Assembly: GCF_009601505.1 (NCBI RefSeq)
Contig: NZ_WITC01000124.1
Location: 62,001 to 126,000 of the forward strand
Direction: 5' to 3'
DNA: 64,000 bases
Source: Sinorhizobium terangae
GTDB lineage: Bacteria > Pseudomonadota > Alphaproteobacteria > Rhizobiales > Rhizobiaceae
Below are positions 16,045-27,154 of this stretch, piece by piece (position 1 is the stretch's first letter; each line of letters starts with the position of its first letter). The notes under the pieces are model-generated. The model was not told where the DNA came from. It searched no databases and saw only the letters and a program-made list of their open reading frames with translations. The position numbers and the translations under genes were made by a program.

Positions 16045-16082
16045 AAACCCGCGCTGGCAGGGCTGGCGCGGGTTTTTCTTTT
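16045..16082 (+). terminator. Rho-independent terminator of rplT
   Basis: A 10-bp stem AAACCCGCGC (16045-16054) with GCGCGGGTTT (16066-16075), then TTTCTTTTC. Confidence 0.88.
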
Positions 16083-16198
16083 CGGCTCGCCAGCAGTGGT
16101 CGCAGCCACAGTCGACCCCTCCGACCGACATTGCGCGATCACATTGCTGAAGAATTGAACCGATATACCGAACCATTCCCGCATCGAGGCAGGACAGA

Positions 16199-17281
16199 AT
16201 GAGCGAATTGGAAACATTGGAACGAACATTGCTGGCGGAAATCGACGCCGCCGGCGACGAGGGAGCGATCGAGGCGGTGCGCGTCGGCGCTCTCGGCAAG
16301 AAGGGCTCCATTTCCGAACTCTTGAAGACGCTCGGCACGATGACGCCGGAGGAGCGCCAGACGCGCGGCGCCCAGATCAATGCGCTGAAGAACACGGTAA
16401 CGGATGCAATTTCCGCCCGTAAGCTGGCGCTCAAGGATGCGGCAATCGCCGAGCGGCTGGCGCGCGAAACGGTGGACATCAGCCTGCCGGTGCGCTCCTC
16501 GCCGGCCGAGCGCGGGCGCATCCATCCGATCAGCCAGATCGTTGACGAGATCACGGCGATCTTCGGCGACATGGGCTTCTCGATCGCCGAAGGGCCGGAC
16601 ATCGAGACGGATTACTACAACTTCACGGCGCTGAACTTCCCCGAAGGCCATCCAGCCCGCGAGATGCACGACACCTTCTTCTTCCATCCGGACGAGAAGG
16701 GCGAGCGCAAGGTGCTGCGCACGCACACCTCGCCGGTGCAAATTCGCACGATGGAAGCGCAGAAGCCGCCGATCCGCATCATCATTCCCGGCAAGACCTA
16801 CCGGCAGGACTCGGACGCTACCCACTCGCCGATGTTCCACCAGGTCGAGGGCCTGGTGATCGACAGGACGGCGAATGTCGCCAACATGCGCTGGGTCCTG
16901 GAAGAATTCTGCAAGGCCTTCTTCGAGGTCGATCAGGTGACGATGCGATTCCGCCCGTCCTTCTTCCCCTTCACCGAACCGTCCTTCGAGGTCGATATCC
17001 AGTGCGACCGTTCCGGCCCGATCGTCAAGTTCGGCGAAGGCAAGGACTGGATGGAAATCCTCGGCTGCGGCATGGTCCATCCGAACGTGCTGCGCGCCGG
17101 CGGTCTCGATCCGGACGAGTATCAGGGCTTCGCCTGGGGCATGGGCCTCGACCGCATCGCCATGCTGAAATACGGCATGCCGGATCTCCGCGACTTCTTC
17201 AACGCCGATGTCCGTTGGATGACGCACTACGGCTTCCGCCCGCTCGACATGCCGACGCTCTTCGGCGGCCTCTCCGCTTGA
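16199..17281 (+). CDS. pheS: Phenylalanyl-tRNA synthetase alpha subunit
   Basis: 360 residues. The N-terminal coiled-coil arm (1-90) is followed by the class II catalytic core. Motif 2 is at [16 protein letters not shown] and motif 3 at [13 protein letters not shown]. Substrate-site sequence includes [10 protein letters not shown]. It charges tRNA-Phe as an alpha2-beta2 enzyme with PheT, whose gene starts 35 bp downstream. The conserved order rplT-pheS-pheT is kept. Confidence 0.98.
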   Translation: MSELETLERTLLAEIDAAGDEGAIEAVRVGALGKKGSISELLKTLGTMTPEERQTRGAQINALKNTVTDAISARKLALKDAAIAERLARETVDISLPVRSSPAERGRIHPISQIVDEITAIFGDMGFSIAEGPDIETDYYNFTALNFPEGHPAREMHDTFFFHPDEKGERKVLRTHTSPVQIRTMEAQKPPIRIIIPGKTYRQDSDATHSPMFHQVEGLVIDRTANVANMRWVLEEFCKAFFEVDQVTMRFRPSFFPFTEPSFEVDIQCDRSGPIVKFGEGKDWMEILGCGMVHPNVLRAGGLDPDEYQGFAWGMGLDRIAMLKYGMPDLRDFFNADVRWMTHYGFRPLDMPTLFGGLSA

Positions 17282-17316
17282 CCGCGCGCTGATATTTTTG
17301 GGACACAGGTGAAAAC

Positions 17317-19743
17317 ATGAAATTCACGCTTTCCTGGCTGAAGGACCATCTGGAAACCGACGCCACGCTCGAGGAAATCTGCGCCCGCCTGACGATGATC
17401 GGGCTGGAAGTCGAGGACGTCGACGACAAGGCGGCGTTCAAGCCCTTCGTCATCGCCAAGGTCGTCTCCGCCGAGCAGCATCCGAACGCCGACAAGCTGA
17501 AGGTGCTGATGGTCGACGCCGGCAACGGCCAGCCGGTGCAGGTCGTCTGCGGCGCACCGAACGCGCGCAAGGGTCTTATCGGCGCTTTCGCGGCCCCCGG
17601 CACCTATGTGCCCGGCATCGATGTAACGCTTTCGGTCGGCAATATCCGCGGCGTCGAAAGCCGCGGCATGATGTGCTCGGAAAAGGAATTGGAGATTTCC
17701 GACGATCACACCGGCATCATTGACCTTCCGGAGGATGCTCCGATCGGCACGAGCTATGCGGCTTACGCCGGCCTCGACGACCCGGTCATCGAGATCAACC
17801 TGACGCCGAACCGGCCCGACTGCACCAGCGTTCACGGCATCGCCCGCGATCTCGCCGCCTCCGGTCTCGGCACCTTGAAGGCCCAACCGGCACCATCCTT
17901 CGCCGTCGAAGGCAATACGCCGGTCAAGGTGAGCCTCGATCTCGGTGAAGACAAGCACCTCTGCCCCGGCTTCGCGCTCCGCCTCGTGCGCGGCGTCAAG
18001 AATGGCCCGAGCCCGGCCTGGATGCGCCAGCGGCTGACGGCCATCGGTCTCCGACCGATCAACGCGCTTGTCGACATCACCAACTACCTGACCTTCGACC
18101 AGGGCCGTCCGCTGCACGTCTTCGATGCCGCCAAGGTCACCGGCAACCTCACGGTCCGCCGGGCGAAGGAGGGCGAGAAGGTGCTGGCGCTCGACACGCG
18201 CGAATACACGCTGTCGCCGGCCAATGTGGTGATTGCGGACGAGGACGGCATCGAGTCGATCGGCGGCGTCATGGGCGGCGAGCACTCCGGCTGCGACGAG
18301 AACACCACGGACGTGCTGATCGAATCGGCGCTCTGGGATCCCATGAACATTGCCAAGACCGGCCGCATGCTCGGCATCATCACCGATGCGCGCTATCGCT
18401 TCGAGCGCGGCGTCGATCCGGAATACATGGTGCCGGGCCTGGAGCGGGCGACCGAGTTGGTGTTGGAACTCTGCGGTGGAACGGCCGCCAAGCTGGATGT
18501 AGTCGGCTACGAGGGGCACACGCCCAAGGTCGTCGACTTCCCGGTTTCTGAGGTGAAGCGGCTGACCGGCCTCGAGGTGTCGACCGAGGAAAGCGTCTCG
18601 ATCCTGACCAAGCTTGGCTTCGGCGTCGATGGCTCCGGCGAGCGCTTCCGCGTCACCGTACCCTCCTGGCGCCCGGACGTGGATGGCAAGGCGGATCTCG
18701 TCGAGGAAGTCATGCGCATTCACGGCGTCGACAACATTGTTGCGGCCCCGCTCGAAAGCCACAATGTCGTCAACGGCAAGATCCTGACGACATTGCAGAT
18801 CCGCACGCGCCAGGCCAAACGCACGCTCGCCAGCCGCGGCATGCTCGAAGCGGTTACCTGGTCGTTCATTTCAGAAGAGCAGGCGAAGCTCTTCGGCGGC
18901 GGCCAGCCGGCGCTGAAACTCGCCAATCCGATCGCCGCTGACATGTCCGACATGCGGCCCTCGCTGTTGCCGGGGCTTCTCACTGCCGCGCAGCGCAATG
19001 CCGACAAGGGCTATGGCGACGTGGCGATCTTCGAGGTTTCCGGGACTTATGAAGACGATACGCCGGAAGGCCAGCGCCGTGTCGCCGGCGGTGTCCGCCG
19101 CGGTACCGCGTCGCTGAACGGCTCCGGCCGGCTCTGGTCGAATGTGGCCAAGGGCGGCGGCAAGCCGGTCGATGTTTTCGACGCCAAGGCCGATGCCATC
19201 GCCGTGCTCGAGGCTTGCGGCGTGCCGATGGGCAATGTCCAGTTCGAGGCCGGTGGCCCGGCCTGGTATCACCCCGGCCGCTCCGGCACGATCAAGCTTG
19301 GTCCGAAGATCGTTCTCGGCAGCTTCGGCGAGTTCCACCCGAAGGCGCTCGATGCCCTCGACGTATCGGGCGCGCTTTGCGGGTTCGAGGTCTATATCGA
19401 CGCCATGCCCGAGCCGAAGAAAAAGGCAACGCGCACCAAGCCGGCGCTGGAGCTTTCGCCATTCCAGGCGGTCAAGCGCGATTTCGCCTTCGTCGTCGAC
19501 AGGACGGTCGAGGCGGCTGCGATCCTGAGGGCGGCGTCCGGTGCGGACCGCAAGCTGGTGACCGGCGTCAACGTCTTCGACGTGTTCGAGGGGGCCTCCC
19601 TTGGCGAGGGCAAGAAGTCGGTGGCGATCGAGGTGACGATCCAGCCGGTCGAACGCACGCTGACCGACGAGGATTTCGAGGCTTTGACTTCGAAGATCAT
19701 CGCCAATGTGGCGAAGAGCACGGGTGGCGTGCTCCGCGCCTGA
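17317..19743 (+). CDS. pheT: Phenylalanyl-tRNA synthetase beta subunit
   Basis: 808 residues, full length. Domains in order: tRNA-binding OB fold (about 40-150, [18 protein letters not shown]), B3/B4 editing domain (about 210-385), B5 domain (about 405-475), catalytic-like core, and C-terminal FDX-ACB domain (about 710-808, [13 protein letters not shown]). The editing domain hydrolyses mischarged Tyr-tRNA-Phe. It partners PheS. Confidence 0.98.
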   Translation: MKFTLSWLKDHLETDATLEEICARLTMIGLEVEDVDDKAAFKPFVIAKVVSAEQHPNADKLKVLMVDAGNGQPVQVVCGAPNARKGLIGAFAAPGTYVPGIDVTLSVGNIRGVESRGMMCSEKELEISDDHTGIIDLPEDAPIGTSYAAYAGLDDPVIEINLTPNRPDCTSVHGIARDLAASGLGTLKAQPAPSFAVEGNTPVKVSLDLGEDKHLCPGFALRLVRGVKNGPSPAWMRQRLTAIGLRPINALVDITNYLTFDQGRPLHVFDAAKVTGNLTVRRAKEGEKVLALDTREYTLSPANVVIADEDGIESIGGVMGGEHSGCDENTTDVLIESALWDPMNIAKTGRMLGIITDARYRFERGVDPEYMVPGLERATELVLELCGGTAAKLDVVGYEGHTPKVVDFPVSEVKRLTGLEVSTEESVSILTKLGFGVDGSGERFRVTVPSWRPDVDGKADLVEEVMRIHGVDNIVAAPLESHNVVNGKILTTLQIRTRQAKRTLASRGMLEAVTWSFISEEQAKLFGGGQPALKLANPIAADMSDMRPSLLPGLLTAAQRNADKGYGDVAIFEVSGTYEDDTPEGQRRVAGGVRRGTASLNGSGRLWSNVAKGGGKPVDVFDAKADAIAVLEACGVPMGNVQFEAGGPAWYHPGRSGTIKLGPKIVLGSFGEFHPKALDALDVSGALCGFEVYIDAMPEPKKKATRTKPALELSPFQAVKRDFAFVVDRTVEAAAILRAASGADRKLVTGVNVFDVFEGASLGEGKKSVAIEVTIQPVERTLTDEDFEALTSKIIANVAKSTGGVLRA

Positions 19744-19849
19744 TGAAACATAAGAGGCCGCCGCAGGAGGCGGCGGGCTTGTTCGGCCAAAAAGTCTGGC
19801 AATCCGAGACCGAGACGATGTGTTCTTTGCGCCGCGCTCGCCCCTCATC

Positions 19850-19955
19850 CGGCGTGCCGGCCACTTTCTCCCCGTTTTGACGGGGCGAAGGGGACTGGTG
19901 GCGCCCACTCAGTCCCCTCTCGCCGCAAGCGGGGAGAGGGCCAGGGTGAGGGGCA
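19850..19955. repeat. Intergenic palindromic repeat (second RIME-like family)
   Basis: CCCCTCATCCGGCGTGCCGG and TTTCTCCCCG-ttttga-CGGGGCGAA on one side, and CCCTCTCGCCGCAAGCGGGGAGAGGG on the other. The same sequence type recurs at 36196 and 42379. It fills most of the pheT-VOC gap. Confidence 0.7.
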
Positions 19956-19991
19956 AGGCGCGTCGCCTAACGATCGGCCCGTCGGAAGCGA

Positions 19992-20393
19992 TCAGTCTAA
20001 GGGCTGCATCAACTCAATCCGATTGCCGAACGGGTCGCGGACATACCGGCGGACGAATCCCGCAAGCAACTCGTCCTCCGTTACTTGAAATCCAGCCGCC
20101 TCAAGGCGCGCGATCAACGCGAATAGATCATCGACGATGAAGGCGGGGTGCGCCTTGCCGGCGGGTGAGAAGTCCTTCTCGACACCGAGGTGGACTTTGA
20201 GTCCGGGACGCTCGAACCAGCAGCCGCCGCGCGCGGCAAGGTTGGATGGTTTCGGCACCTCAGGAATGCCGAGAAGGCCGGAATAGAAACGCCGCGCTTC
20301 GCCTTCGCCGCCCTCCGGCATCGCGAGTTGCACGTGATCGATCCCGATCACGATTCCAGCGGCCGACATTGGCTCGTCCGCGCCAGCACTCAT
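19992..20393 (-). CDS. VOC (glyoxalase/bleomycin-resistance fold) family protein
   Basis: 133 residues from the ATG that overlaps the upstream stop codon by ATGA (20390-20393). The two beta-alpha-beta-beta-beta repeats are visible: IDHVQLAMPEGGEGEARRFYSGLLG first, then HPAFIVDD and a closing YVRDPFGNRIELMQ. The metal ligand positions (His near the start, Glu at IEL) are present. Family members are dioxygenases, isomerases or resistance proteins, and the exact reaction cannot be called. It is probably translated together with the NTF2-like gene. Confidence 0.85.
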   Translation of the reverse strand: MSAGADEPMSAAGIVIGIDHVQLAMPEGGEGEARRFYSGLLGIPEVPKPSNLAARGGCWFERPGLKVHLGVEKDFSPAGKAHPAFIVDDLFALIARLEAAGFQVTEDELLAGFVRRYVRDPFGNRIELMQPLD

Positions 20394-20749
20394 GAATGGA
20401 CGTGCCAGACCTTGTTGACGATCAGCCACCGCCCGTCGACTTTCAGCAGCGAGAGGTAATCCGTATAGCGTGAGCCGGCGAATTCATCGACGACCTTCAC
20501 GCTCGCCGCGTCACCGGTGATTTGGATCATTTCCACGTCCATGAGCGGCTGTGTTTCCGGCGGTGCCGAGCCTTCCTTCAGGATCGCTGCTATGAAGGCG
20601 TCGCGGGTCAGCCACTCGATGGCCCCCTCATAATTACCGACGATCGAGGCGTTCGGGTGGAAGGCCTTGCGCAGCGCCGCCTCGTTGGCGAAGGCCATGC
20701 CGTCGACGTAGAGATGGACCACTGCGCTGATCGCCTGCTCTTCGGACAT
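20390..20749 (-). CDS. NTF2-like / nuclear transport factor 2 family protein
   Basis: 119 residues, a single cone-shaped NTF2 fold of the lumazine-binding-like type: VVHLYVDGMAFANEAALRKAFHPNASIVG helix and strand, then a final strand pair with GRWLIVNKVWHVHS. It may be a small enzyme or ligand binder; no catalytic residues are diagnostic. The downstream VOC gene overlaps it by 4 bp, so the two form a unit. Confidence 0.85.
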   Translation of the reverse strand: MSEEQAISAVVHLYVDGMAFANEAALRKAFHPNASIVGNYEGAIEWLTRDAFIAAILKEGSAPPETQPLMDVEMIQITGDAASVKVVDEFAGSRYTDYLSLLKVDGRWLIVNKVWHVHS

Positions 20750-20850
20750 TCCTTATCCTCCTCCATTGGGGGCCGACTGCACTATAGGTAGGGCATCGCA
20801 GACGAAATGCGATGCCTACCGCATGCCGGAATGTCCGGAGGTGAATGCGT

Positions 20851-21846
<996 letters not shown>

Positions 21847-22045
21847 GGGAGGTCCTTTCAGGCTGCAACATGGGGAGCGCGCATTCAAGGTACGCCGCGT
21901 AGGCGGGCGGTTCGGGCCGATGGATGCGTTCGCAGAGTGGTCTCTTCATCCAGCGCCGACGCCAGATGTCGAGGCGAAGATAGGGCGGTCGTCGATAGTT
22001 GAAAATCTCTGTCAATTCTCACGGGTTGTTCTATTATTTCGACCA

Positions 22046-22936
22046 ATGAACCGCACCCAGCTTTCCCAACTCGCCGTTCTGTCCGCTGTCGCCGCGCATG
22101 GCAGTTTCCGCGGCGCGGCAAAGGAACTCGGTGTCGCTCCATCCGCCGTCAGCCATGCCGTCGGCAGCCTCGAGGCGAGCCTCGGCGTCCGCCTGCTCTC
22201 CCGCACCACCCGCAGCGTCGCGCCGACGGAAGAGGGGCGGCGGCTTCTGGAACGGCTGCGCCCGGCACTCGACGAAATCGCCCATGCGCTGGAGGCTGCG
22301 GCCGAGGCACGCGAGCGCGCGGCAGGAAACCTGCGCATTACCGCGCCGCGCTTCGCCGCCGATCTCATCCTTGCGCCTCGTCTCGGCGCCTTTCTCAATC
22401 GCTATCCCGATATCGTTCTCGAGATCGCCAACGAGGACGGCTTCACCGACATCGTCGAACAGGGCTATGACGCGGGCATCAGGCTCGGCGAAAGCCTGGA
22501 AGCCGACATGATCGCGGTGAAGGTCGGTCCGGACCTGACGAGCGCCGTGGTTGCGGCGCCTTCCTATTTCGAACGTCACGGAAGGCCCTCCCACCCGCGC
22601 GATCTCGCCGGGCATCGCTGTATTCGCCGGCGCTTTTCGAACGGCACGCTCTATCGTTGGGAATTCGAGAAGGAAGGCGAGGAGGTAACCGTGTCGGTGG
22701 CGGGCCCTTTGATCCTCGGCGAGGACCGCCCGATCATCAAGGCGGCGCTCGGCGGAGCCGGCCTCGCTTATCTCTTCGAAACGCGGGTGGCAGAATACGT
22801 AGTCGCGGGCAGACTGGAGCGTGTGCTCGAAGATTGGTGCGCCCCCTATGCCGGGCCTTATCTCTATTATCCCAGTCGTCGCCAGATGCGCCCGGCGCTG
22901 AGAGCCTTCATCGATTTCTTCCGGCATGTGGAGTGA
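22046..22936 (+). CDS. LysR-family transcriptional regulator
   Basis: 296 residues from the ATG at 22046. The N-terminal winged helix (about 5-65) includes SFRGAAKELGVAPSAVSHAVGSLEASLGVRLLSRTTRSV. The effector-binding domain (about 90-296) is of the CrgA/PA-type subgroup with LRITAPRFAADLILAPRL. It faces away from the aldo/keto reductase gene at 20851-21846, the standard layout of a LysR regulator and its target. No clear T-N11-A operator could be singled out in the gap. Confidence 0.92.
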   Translation: MNRTQLSQLAVLSAVAAHGSFRGAAKELGVAPSAVSHAVGSLEASLGVRLLSRTTRSVAPTEEGRRLLERLRPALDEIAHALEAAAEARERAAGNLRITAPRFAADLILAPRLGAFLNRYPDIVLEIANEDGFTDIVEQGYDAGIRLGESLEADMIAVKVGPDLTSAVVAAPSYFERHGRPSHPRDLAGHRCIRRRFSNGTLYRWEFEKEGEEVTVSVAGPLILGEDRPIIKAALGGAGLAYLFETRVAEYVVAGRLERVLEDWCAPYAGPYLYYPSRRQMRPALRAFIDFFRHVE

Positions 22937-22949
22937 CGGCGACCGGCGT

Positions 22950-23048
22950 CTACAGCGCCGCGCGTGTTATGAGACGCGCAAAAGACGCTGTAGTACTTTG
23001 CTGCATGTTTTGATCCTTAAATCGGCTACGATTTAAGGAAACATGCAG
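22950..23048 (-). repeat. Two-module composite intergenic repeat, reverse copy
   Basis: Module 2 is an 8-bp outer stem CTACAGCG/CGCTGTAG (22950-22957 and 22986-22993) around a GCGCGT/ACGCGC inner stem. Module 1 is CCTTAAATCG (23015-23024) with CGATTTAAGG (23029-23038), enclosed by CTGCATG/CATGCAG. The same two modules occur in opposite orientation at 43927-44030. In the rest of this 342-bp gap (23049-23278) I see only the leader of the SDR gene. Confidence 0.85.
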
Positions 23049-23278
23049 TAGCGCCGGCCGCCAACGATCATGCAGCCTTCCTGTTCGCCGGTGTCGTTGC
23101 GGGCTTTGCGGTAACCCCCCCGCGATCCTGTCGGACCGCGTTTGTTCCGGGCACTGCGTAGATGCGTTCCTCACGTCGACTATCCGGTGAAACCGGCGCT
23201 CTCGCGGCCTCGGGAATCGGGTGGCCGCCTCGCGCCGGATCTGCGACTCCTTCGTCGCTATCGAGAAAGGAATCCGTG

Positions 23279-24049
23279 ATGCCAAGACTTGAAGGAAAGA
23301 TCGCGATCGTAACCGGGGCAAGTTCGGGTATCGGCCGCGCCGCCGCCGTGCTTTTTGCTCGCGAGGGCGCAAAGCTCGTCGTCACTGCGCGGCGCGAGCG
23401 CGAACTCACGCTGCTTGCGCGGGAAATCGAGGGCGAGGGCGGTGAGGCCGCCTTCCTTGCCGGCGAAATCCGTGACGAGGCACTGAACGAGGCGCTGGTC
23501 GCTCTGGCGATCCGCCGCTTCGGCGGGTTGGATATCGCCTTCAACAATGCCGGGACGGTGGGCGCGATGGGCGAACTCCCATCGCTTTCCATCGACGACT
23601 GGCGGGAAACGCTCGACATCAATCTGACGAGCGCTTTCCTGGCAGCCAAGCATCAGCTACCGGCGATGGTGGCCCGTGGCGGCGGCTCGCTCGTCTTCAC
23701 GGCGAGTTTCGTCGGACACACCGCCGGCTTTCCCGGCACCACCGCCTATGCGGCGAGCAAGGCCGGCCTTGTTGGCCTCACACAATCGCTGGCGGTCGAA
23801 TTCGGAACGCGGGGCGTGCGCGTCAACGCGCTGCTGCCGGGCGGGACCGATACGCCGTCCAACCACGCGAACCTGCCGGGCGCTAGCCCGGAAACACGAG
23901 GCTTCATCGAGAGCCTGCATGCGCTGAAGCGGTTGGCGCGCCCCGAGGAGATCGCCGAAGCCGCGCTCTATCTCGCCTCCGACGCCGCGAGCTTTGTCAC
24001 GGGAGCGGCGCTGCTCGTCGACGGCGGCGTCTCGATCAACCGGACCTGA
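23279..24049 (+). CDS. Short-chain dehydrogenase/reductase
   Basis: 256 residues, typical classical SDR. The cofactor motif is TGASSGIG (about 12-19), followed by NNAG and the catalytic Tyr-x3-Lys in AYAASKAG. The C-terminal LLVDGGVSI closes the fold. The ATG at 23279 has GAAAGGAATCC upstream. Arg residues after the second strand (TARRERE) suggest NADP preference. It stands alone between two repeats, and the substrate is not predictable. Confidence 0.92.
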   Translation: MPRLEGKIAIVTGASSGIGRAAAVLFAREGAKLVVTARRERELTLLAREIEGEGGEAAFLAGEIRDEALNEALVALAIRRFGGLDIAFNNAGTVGAMGELPSLSIDDWRETLDINLTSAFLAAKHQLPAMVARGGGSLVFTASFVGHTAGFPGTTAYAASKAGLVGLTQSLAVEFGTRGVRVNALLPGGTDTPSNHANLPGASPETRGFIESLHALKRLARPEEIAEAALYLASDAASFVTGAALLVDGGVSINRT

Positions 24050-24102
24050 TCTTGCAATCACCGAGCGCATGGTCACAGTGCGGTCTCGCAGCAATCAGAG
24101 CG

Positions 24103-24146
24103 CAACAGCATCCTTTGCGCGTCCGGTTGGACGCGCGGCGCTGTAG
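24103..24146 (+). repeat. Palindromic repeat, module 2 only
   Basis: ACAGCATCCTTT, then GCGCGTCC-ggtt-GGACGCGC, then GGCGCTGTAG. It matches the second module of the composite element. It ends at the Shine-Dalgarno sequence GGGAGG (24146-24151) of the next gene. Confidence 0.8.
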
Positions 24147-24158
24147 GGAGGTCGGAGC

Positions 24159-24785
24159 ATGAAGAAACCCGGATCGATGAAATCGCTCGAGGACCTCGGT
24201 CGCGCCCGGCTCTCGCAGAACTTCTTCCTTCGGGACTTCCTGCATTCCGAGATTGCCGATTTCTATCGCATTCCGAACATTCCGGACGATCCGGACCTCG
24301 CCATCGAGGCGGGCAGCAGGCTGTGTGAAGAACTGCTTGAACCGCTGCAGGCGACCTTCGGTCGCCTCCACATCCGCTCGGCCTATCGCAATCGTGCGGT
24401 CAACGCTTTCGGTAACGCCAACAAGCTCAACTGCTCCACCAATGCGGCGACGGCGGCCGACCACATATGGGATATGCGCGATGCCGACGGATGCATGGGC
24501 GCAACCGCCTGCATCGTCATTCCCTGGGTCTGGGATCGTGAGCGTGAGGACGGCGGCTGGCAGAGCCTTGCCTGGTGGATCCACGACCACCTGCCTTATG
24601 CCTCGCTCTGCTTCTTTCCAAAACTCTGGGCCTTCAACATCCAGTGGCACGAGAGGCCGCGCCGCACCATCAGAAGCTATGCCGAACCGCGCGGGCTTTT
24701 GACGAAACCGGGCATGGCCAATCACGAGGGCAGCCACGCCCAGCATTATGCGGGCTTTCCATCGCTTGTGACGGTGAGCTCATAA
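24159..24785 (+). CDS. Peptidase M15-like protein of unknown function
   Basis: 208 residues. The ATG has GGGAGG 7 bases upstream; Met7 is an alternative start. No signal peptide. The central part (about 70-175) contains LHIRSAYRNRAVNAFGN, then AADHIWDMRDADG and WWIHDHLPYASLCFFPKLWAFNIQWHERP. The Ser-Ala-Tyr-Arg, His/Asp and paired His pattern resembles M15/VanY-type zinc D-Ala-D-Ala peptidases, a family that reads SxYRxxxxN and HxxxxAxD. I do not recognise a named gene. A role on cell wall peptides would need export, which is not evident. Confidence 0.65.
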   Translation: MKKPGSMKSLEDLGRARLSQNFFLRDFLHSEIADFYRIPNIPDDPDLAIEAGSRLCEELLEPLQATFGRLHIRSAYRNRAVNAFGNANKLNCSTNAATAADHIWDMRDADGCMGATACIVIPWVWDREREDGGWQSLAWWIHDHLPYASLCFFPKLWAFNIQWHERPRRTIRSYAEPRGLLTKPGMANHEGSHAQHYAGFPSLVTVSS

Positions 24786-24840
24786 TTCTGCCCAACAGCT
24801 CAACAAGGGCCAACGGTCAAGACCAAATGCGAACGCTGCC

Positions 24841-24880
24841 CCCGGGCAGCCGCTCCCCCTTGTGGGGAGGGGTTTTGCGC
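24841..24880. repeat. Half RIME-like palindrome
   Basis: CCGCTCCCCCTTGTGGGGAG followed by GGGTTTTGCGCC, one end of the RIME-like element seen complete at 7640 and 48730. It sits at the 3' end of the reductase gene and could act as its terminator hairpin. Confidence 0.6.
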
Positions 24881-24886
24881 CTTCCG

Positions 24887-25837
24887 CTACTCGCTCACGT
24901 CGTTCAGCCTGCCGATCGCCTCGTCGGAAAGCTTGAGTTCCGCAGACCTCACGAGGCTCGCCAGTTGATCGAGATTGGTTGCGCTGGCGATCGGCGCGGT
25001 CACACCTTTGCGGGCGATGATCCAGGCAAGCGCGATTTCCGCCTGTTTCGCCCCGGTTTCCTCGGCGATTTCATCCAGGACGCCGAGGATGCGCATGCCG
25101 CGCCCGTCGAGGTATTTCTCGACGCCGCCGCCGCGGGCGGAACCCTCGAGGTCGATGTGCGAACGGTATTTGCCGGAAAGGAATCCCCTCGCCAGGCTGA
25201 AATAGGTGATGACACCGATTTCCTCGGCGATGCAGAGTTCTCGCAAGGGGCCGTCAAAGGACGCCCGGTCATAGAGATTGTATTCCGGTTGCAGCACGGC
25301 GTAGCGTGGCAGCCCCTCCATTGCCGAGACGTCGAGGGCGTCGCGCAACTGCGTCGCATCGAGGTTCGATGCGCCGATGGCGCGGACCTTGCCCTCGGCG
25401 AGAAGCGCATCGTAGGCGGCAAGCGTTTCCTCATAGGGTGTCTCCGGATCCGGCCAATGCGACAGGTAGAGATCAATATGGTCTGTCTGCAGACGGCGCA
25501 GCGAATCCTCGACCGCCTGCATGATCCAGCGTCGCGACAGGCCCTTGCGGTCCGGCCCCAGCTCCGACCCGACCTTGGTGACGATGACCGCCTCATCGCG
25601 CGCACGGCCCGACCGCTTCAGCCACTTGCCGATAATCGTTTCGGATTCTCCGCCCTTGTTTCCGGGCACCCATGAGGAATAGACGTCCGCCGTATCGACG
25701 GCGTTGAAGCCGGCGTCGAAAAAGCCGTCGAGCAGGGCGAAGGATGTCTTCTCATCTGCGGTCCAGCCGAAGACGTTGCCGCCGAAAACGAGCGGCGCGA
25801 TCGAGAGGCCGGTTCGGCCAAGTCTGCGCTTTTCCAT
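24887..25837 (-). CDS. Aldo/keto reductase
   Basis: 316 residues from the ATG at 25837 (MEKRRLGRTGL). The AKR signature is complete: NAVDTADVYSSW with Asp and Tyr, Lys in IVTKVGS and His in LYLSHWPD. The C-terminal cofactor segment is PIASATNLDQLASL. It belongs to the same superfamily as the gene at 20851 but shows low similarity, so it is not a recent duplicate. It is divergent from the Gfo/Idh/MocA oxidoreductase, with 179 bp between the two genes, perhaps sharing control. The substrate is unknown. Confidence 0.9.
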   Translation of the reverse strand: MEKRRLGRTGLSIAPLVFGGNVFGWTADEKTSFALLDGFFDAGFNAVDTADVYSSWVPGNKGGESETIIGKWLKRSGRARDEAVIVTKVGSELGPDRKGLSRRWIMQAVEDSLRRLQTDHIDLYLSHWPDPETPYEETLAAYDALLAEGKVRAIGASNLDATQLRDALDVSAMEGLPRYAVLQPEYNLYDRASFDGPLRELCIAEEIGVITYFSLARGFLSGKYRSHIDLEGSARGGGVEKYLDGRGMRILGVLDEIAEETGAKQAEIALAWIIARKGVTAPIASATNLDQLASLVRSAELKLSDEAIGRLNDVSE

Positions 25838-26016
25838 GGTTTCGCTCCACAAGGTTGGATGAAAACAAGTTTGCGATCGGGAGGATTGCGGGCTCAAAAG
25901 ATAGGCCACCATTGCGCAGAATGACACCTGCTAGCCGACGTTTTTCTGCGTGCCGCACAGTTGCTAGGTACGTACCTCGGAGCTAGTGTCGGCGCAGCCA
26001 GGGAAGGAGTCTAACC

Positions 26017-27003
26017 ATGCTGCGTTTCGGAATTCTGTCGACGGCCAAGATTGGCCGCGAACTCGTCGTGCCTGCCATTCAGGATGCGGAAAACTGCGTG
26101 GTCTCGGCAATCGCCAGTCGCGATCTCGCCAAGGCGAGGGCGATGGCCGACCGCTTCTCGGTGCCGCATGCGTTTGGATCCTACGAGGAAATGCTGGCAT
26201 CCGATGTGATCGATGCCGTCTACATTCCGCTGCCGACCTCGCAGCACGTGGAATGGACCATCAAGGCCGCCGATGCCGGCAAGCACGTGCTCTGCGAAAA
26301 GCCAATCGCGCTCAAGGCGGAGGAGATCGACGCGCTGATCGCGGCGCGCGACCGCAACAAGGTTCTGGTTTCGGAAGCCTTCATGGTGACCTACAGCCCC
26401 GTGTGGCGGAAGGTGCGCTCGCTGCTTGCGGAAGGGGCGATCGGCAAGCTCAGGCATGTCCAAGGCGCCTTCACCTATTACAATCGCGATCCCGCCAACA
26501 TGCGCAACGTCCCGGAACTCGGCGGCGGCGGCCTGCCGGATATCGGCGTCTATCCGACGATCACGACCCGTTTCGTGACCGGCAAGGAACCCGTTCGCGT
26601 CCAGGCCAATACCGACCGCGATCCGGAATTCGGCACCGACATCTATTCGAGCGTGCGCGCCGATTTCGGCGATTTCGAGCTGAGCTTCTACATTTCGACC
26701 CAGCTTGCTGCCCGTCAGGTCATGGTTTTCCACGGCGACAAGGGCTACATCGAGGTGAAGTCGCCCTTCAATGCCGACCGCTACGGCCGCGAGGAGGTGG
26801 AACTGACCAACCAAAACCACGGCCAGTCGCAACTCTTCCGCTTCCAGGATGCGCGCCAGTACAAGCTCGAGGCCGAGGCCTTCTCGCGCGCAGCAACCGG
26901 CGAACAGGAGGAAGTGGTGACGCTCGAGAACTCGCGCCTCAACCAGAAACTTATCGACGCCATCTACCGGGCAAGCGAAAAGGACGGTTGGGAGACGGTC
27001 TAA
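26017..27003 (+). CDS. Gfo/Idh/MocA-family oxidoreductase
   Basis: 328 residues. The N-terminal Rossmann fold (1-120) starts [20 protein letters not shown] and has the family EKP motif ([14 protein letters not shown]). The C-terminal alpha/beta domain binds substrate. The start has a perfect AAGGAG 8 bases upstream. Family members oxidise or reduce sugars, inositols or trans-dihydrodiols with NAD(P). The ending and the [12 protein letters not shown] segment resemble the dihydrodiol/xylose dehydrogenase subgroup. Confidence 0.9.
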   Translation: MLRFGILSTAKIGRELVVPAIQDAENCVVSAIASRDLAKARAMADRFSVPHAFGSYEEMLASDVIDAVYIPLPTSQHVEWTIKAADAGKHVLCEKPIALKAEEIDALIAARDRNKVLVSEAFMVTYSPVWRKVRSLLAEGAIGKLRHVQGAFTYYNRDPANMRNVPELGGGGLPDIGVYPTITTRFVTGKEPVRVQANTDRDPEFGTDIYSSVRADFGDFELSFYISTQLAARQVMVFHGDKGYIEVKSPFNADRYGREEVELTNQNHGQSQLFRFQDARQYKLEAEAFSRAATGEQEEVVTLENSRLNQKLIDAIYRASEKDGWETV

Positions 27004-27154
27004 ATCCAACACATTAGCCGACGAATGATGGCACGCCTTGAGCGGGCCTTCTGCTGGGAGTTGCGGCAGGCGATCATCAAGCCGATTACCTCAGAGGTAA
27101 TGGATTTTGCACTTCCGTCGGGCCAATCTCCCGGCGCACGGAGGAAAGACATCC

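Noticed and set aside
17227-18762. Long open frame of 511 codons on the minus strand opposite pheT
   Set aside because: It lies entirely inside pheT and pheS 3' end, has Arg/Asp/His-rich composition typical of antisense frames in high-GC DNA, and no recognisable domain.
23068-23649. 193-codon minus-strand frame upstream of and over the SDR gene
   Set aside because: It overlaps the SDR gene and has biased Ala/Ser/Arg composition without a domain.
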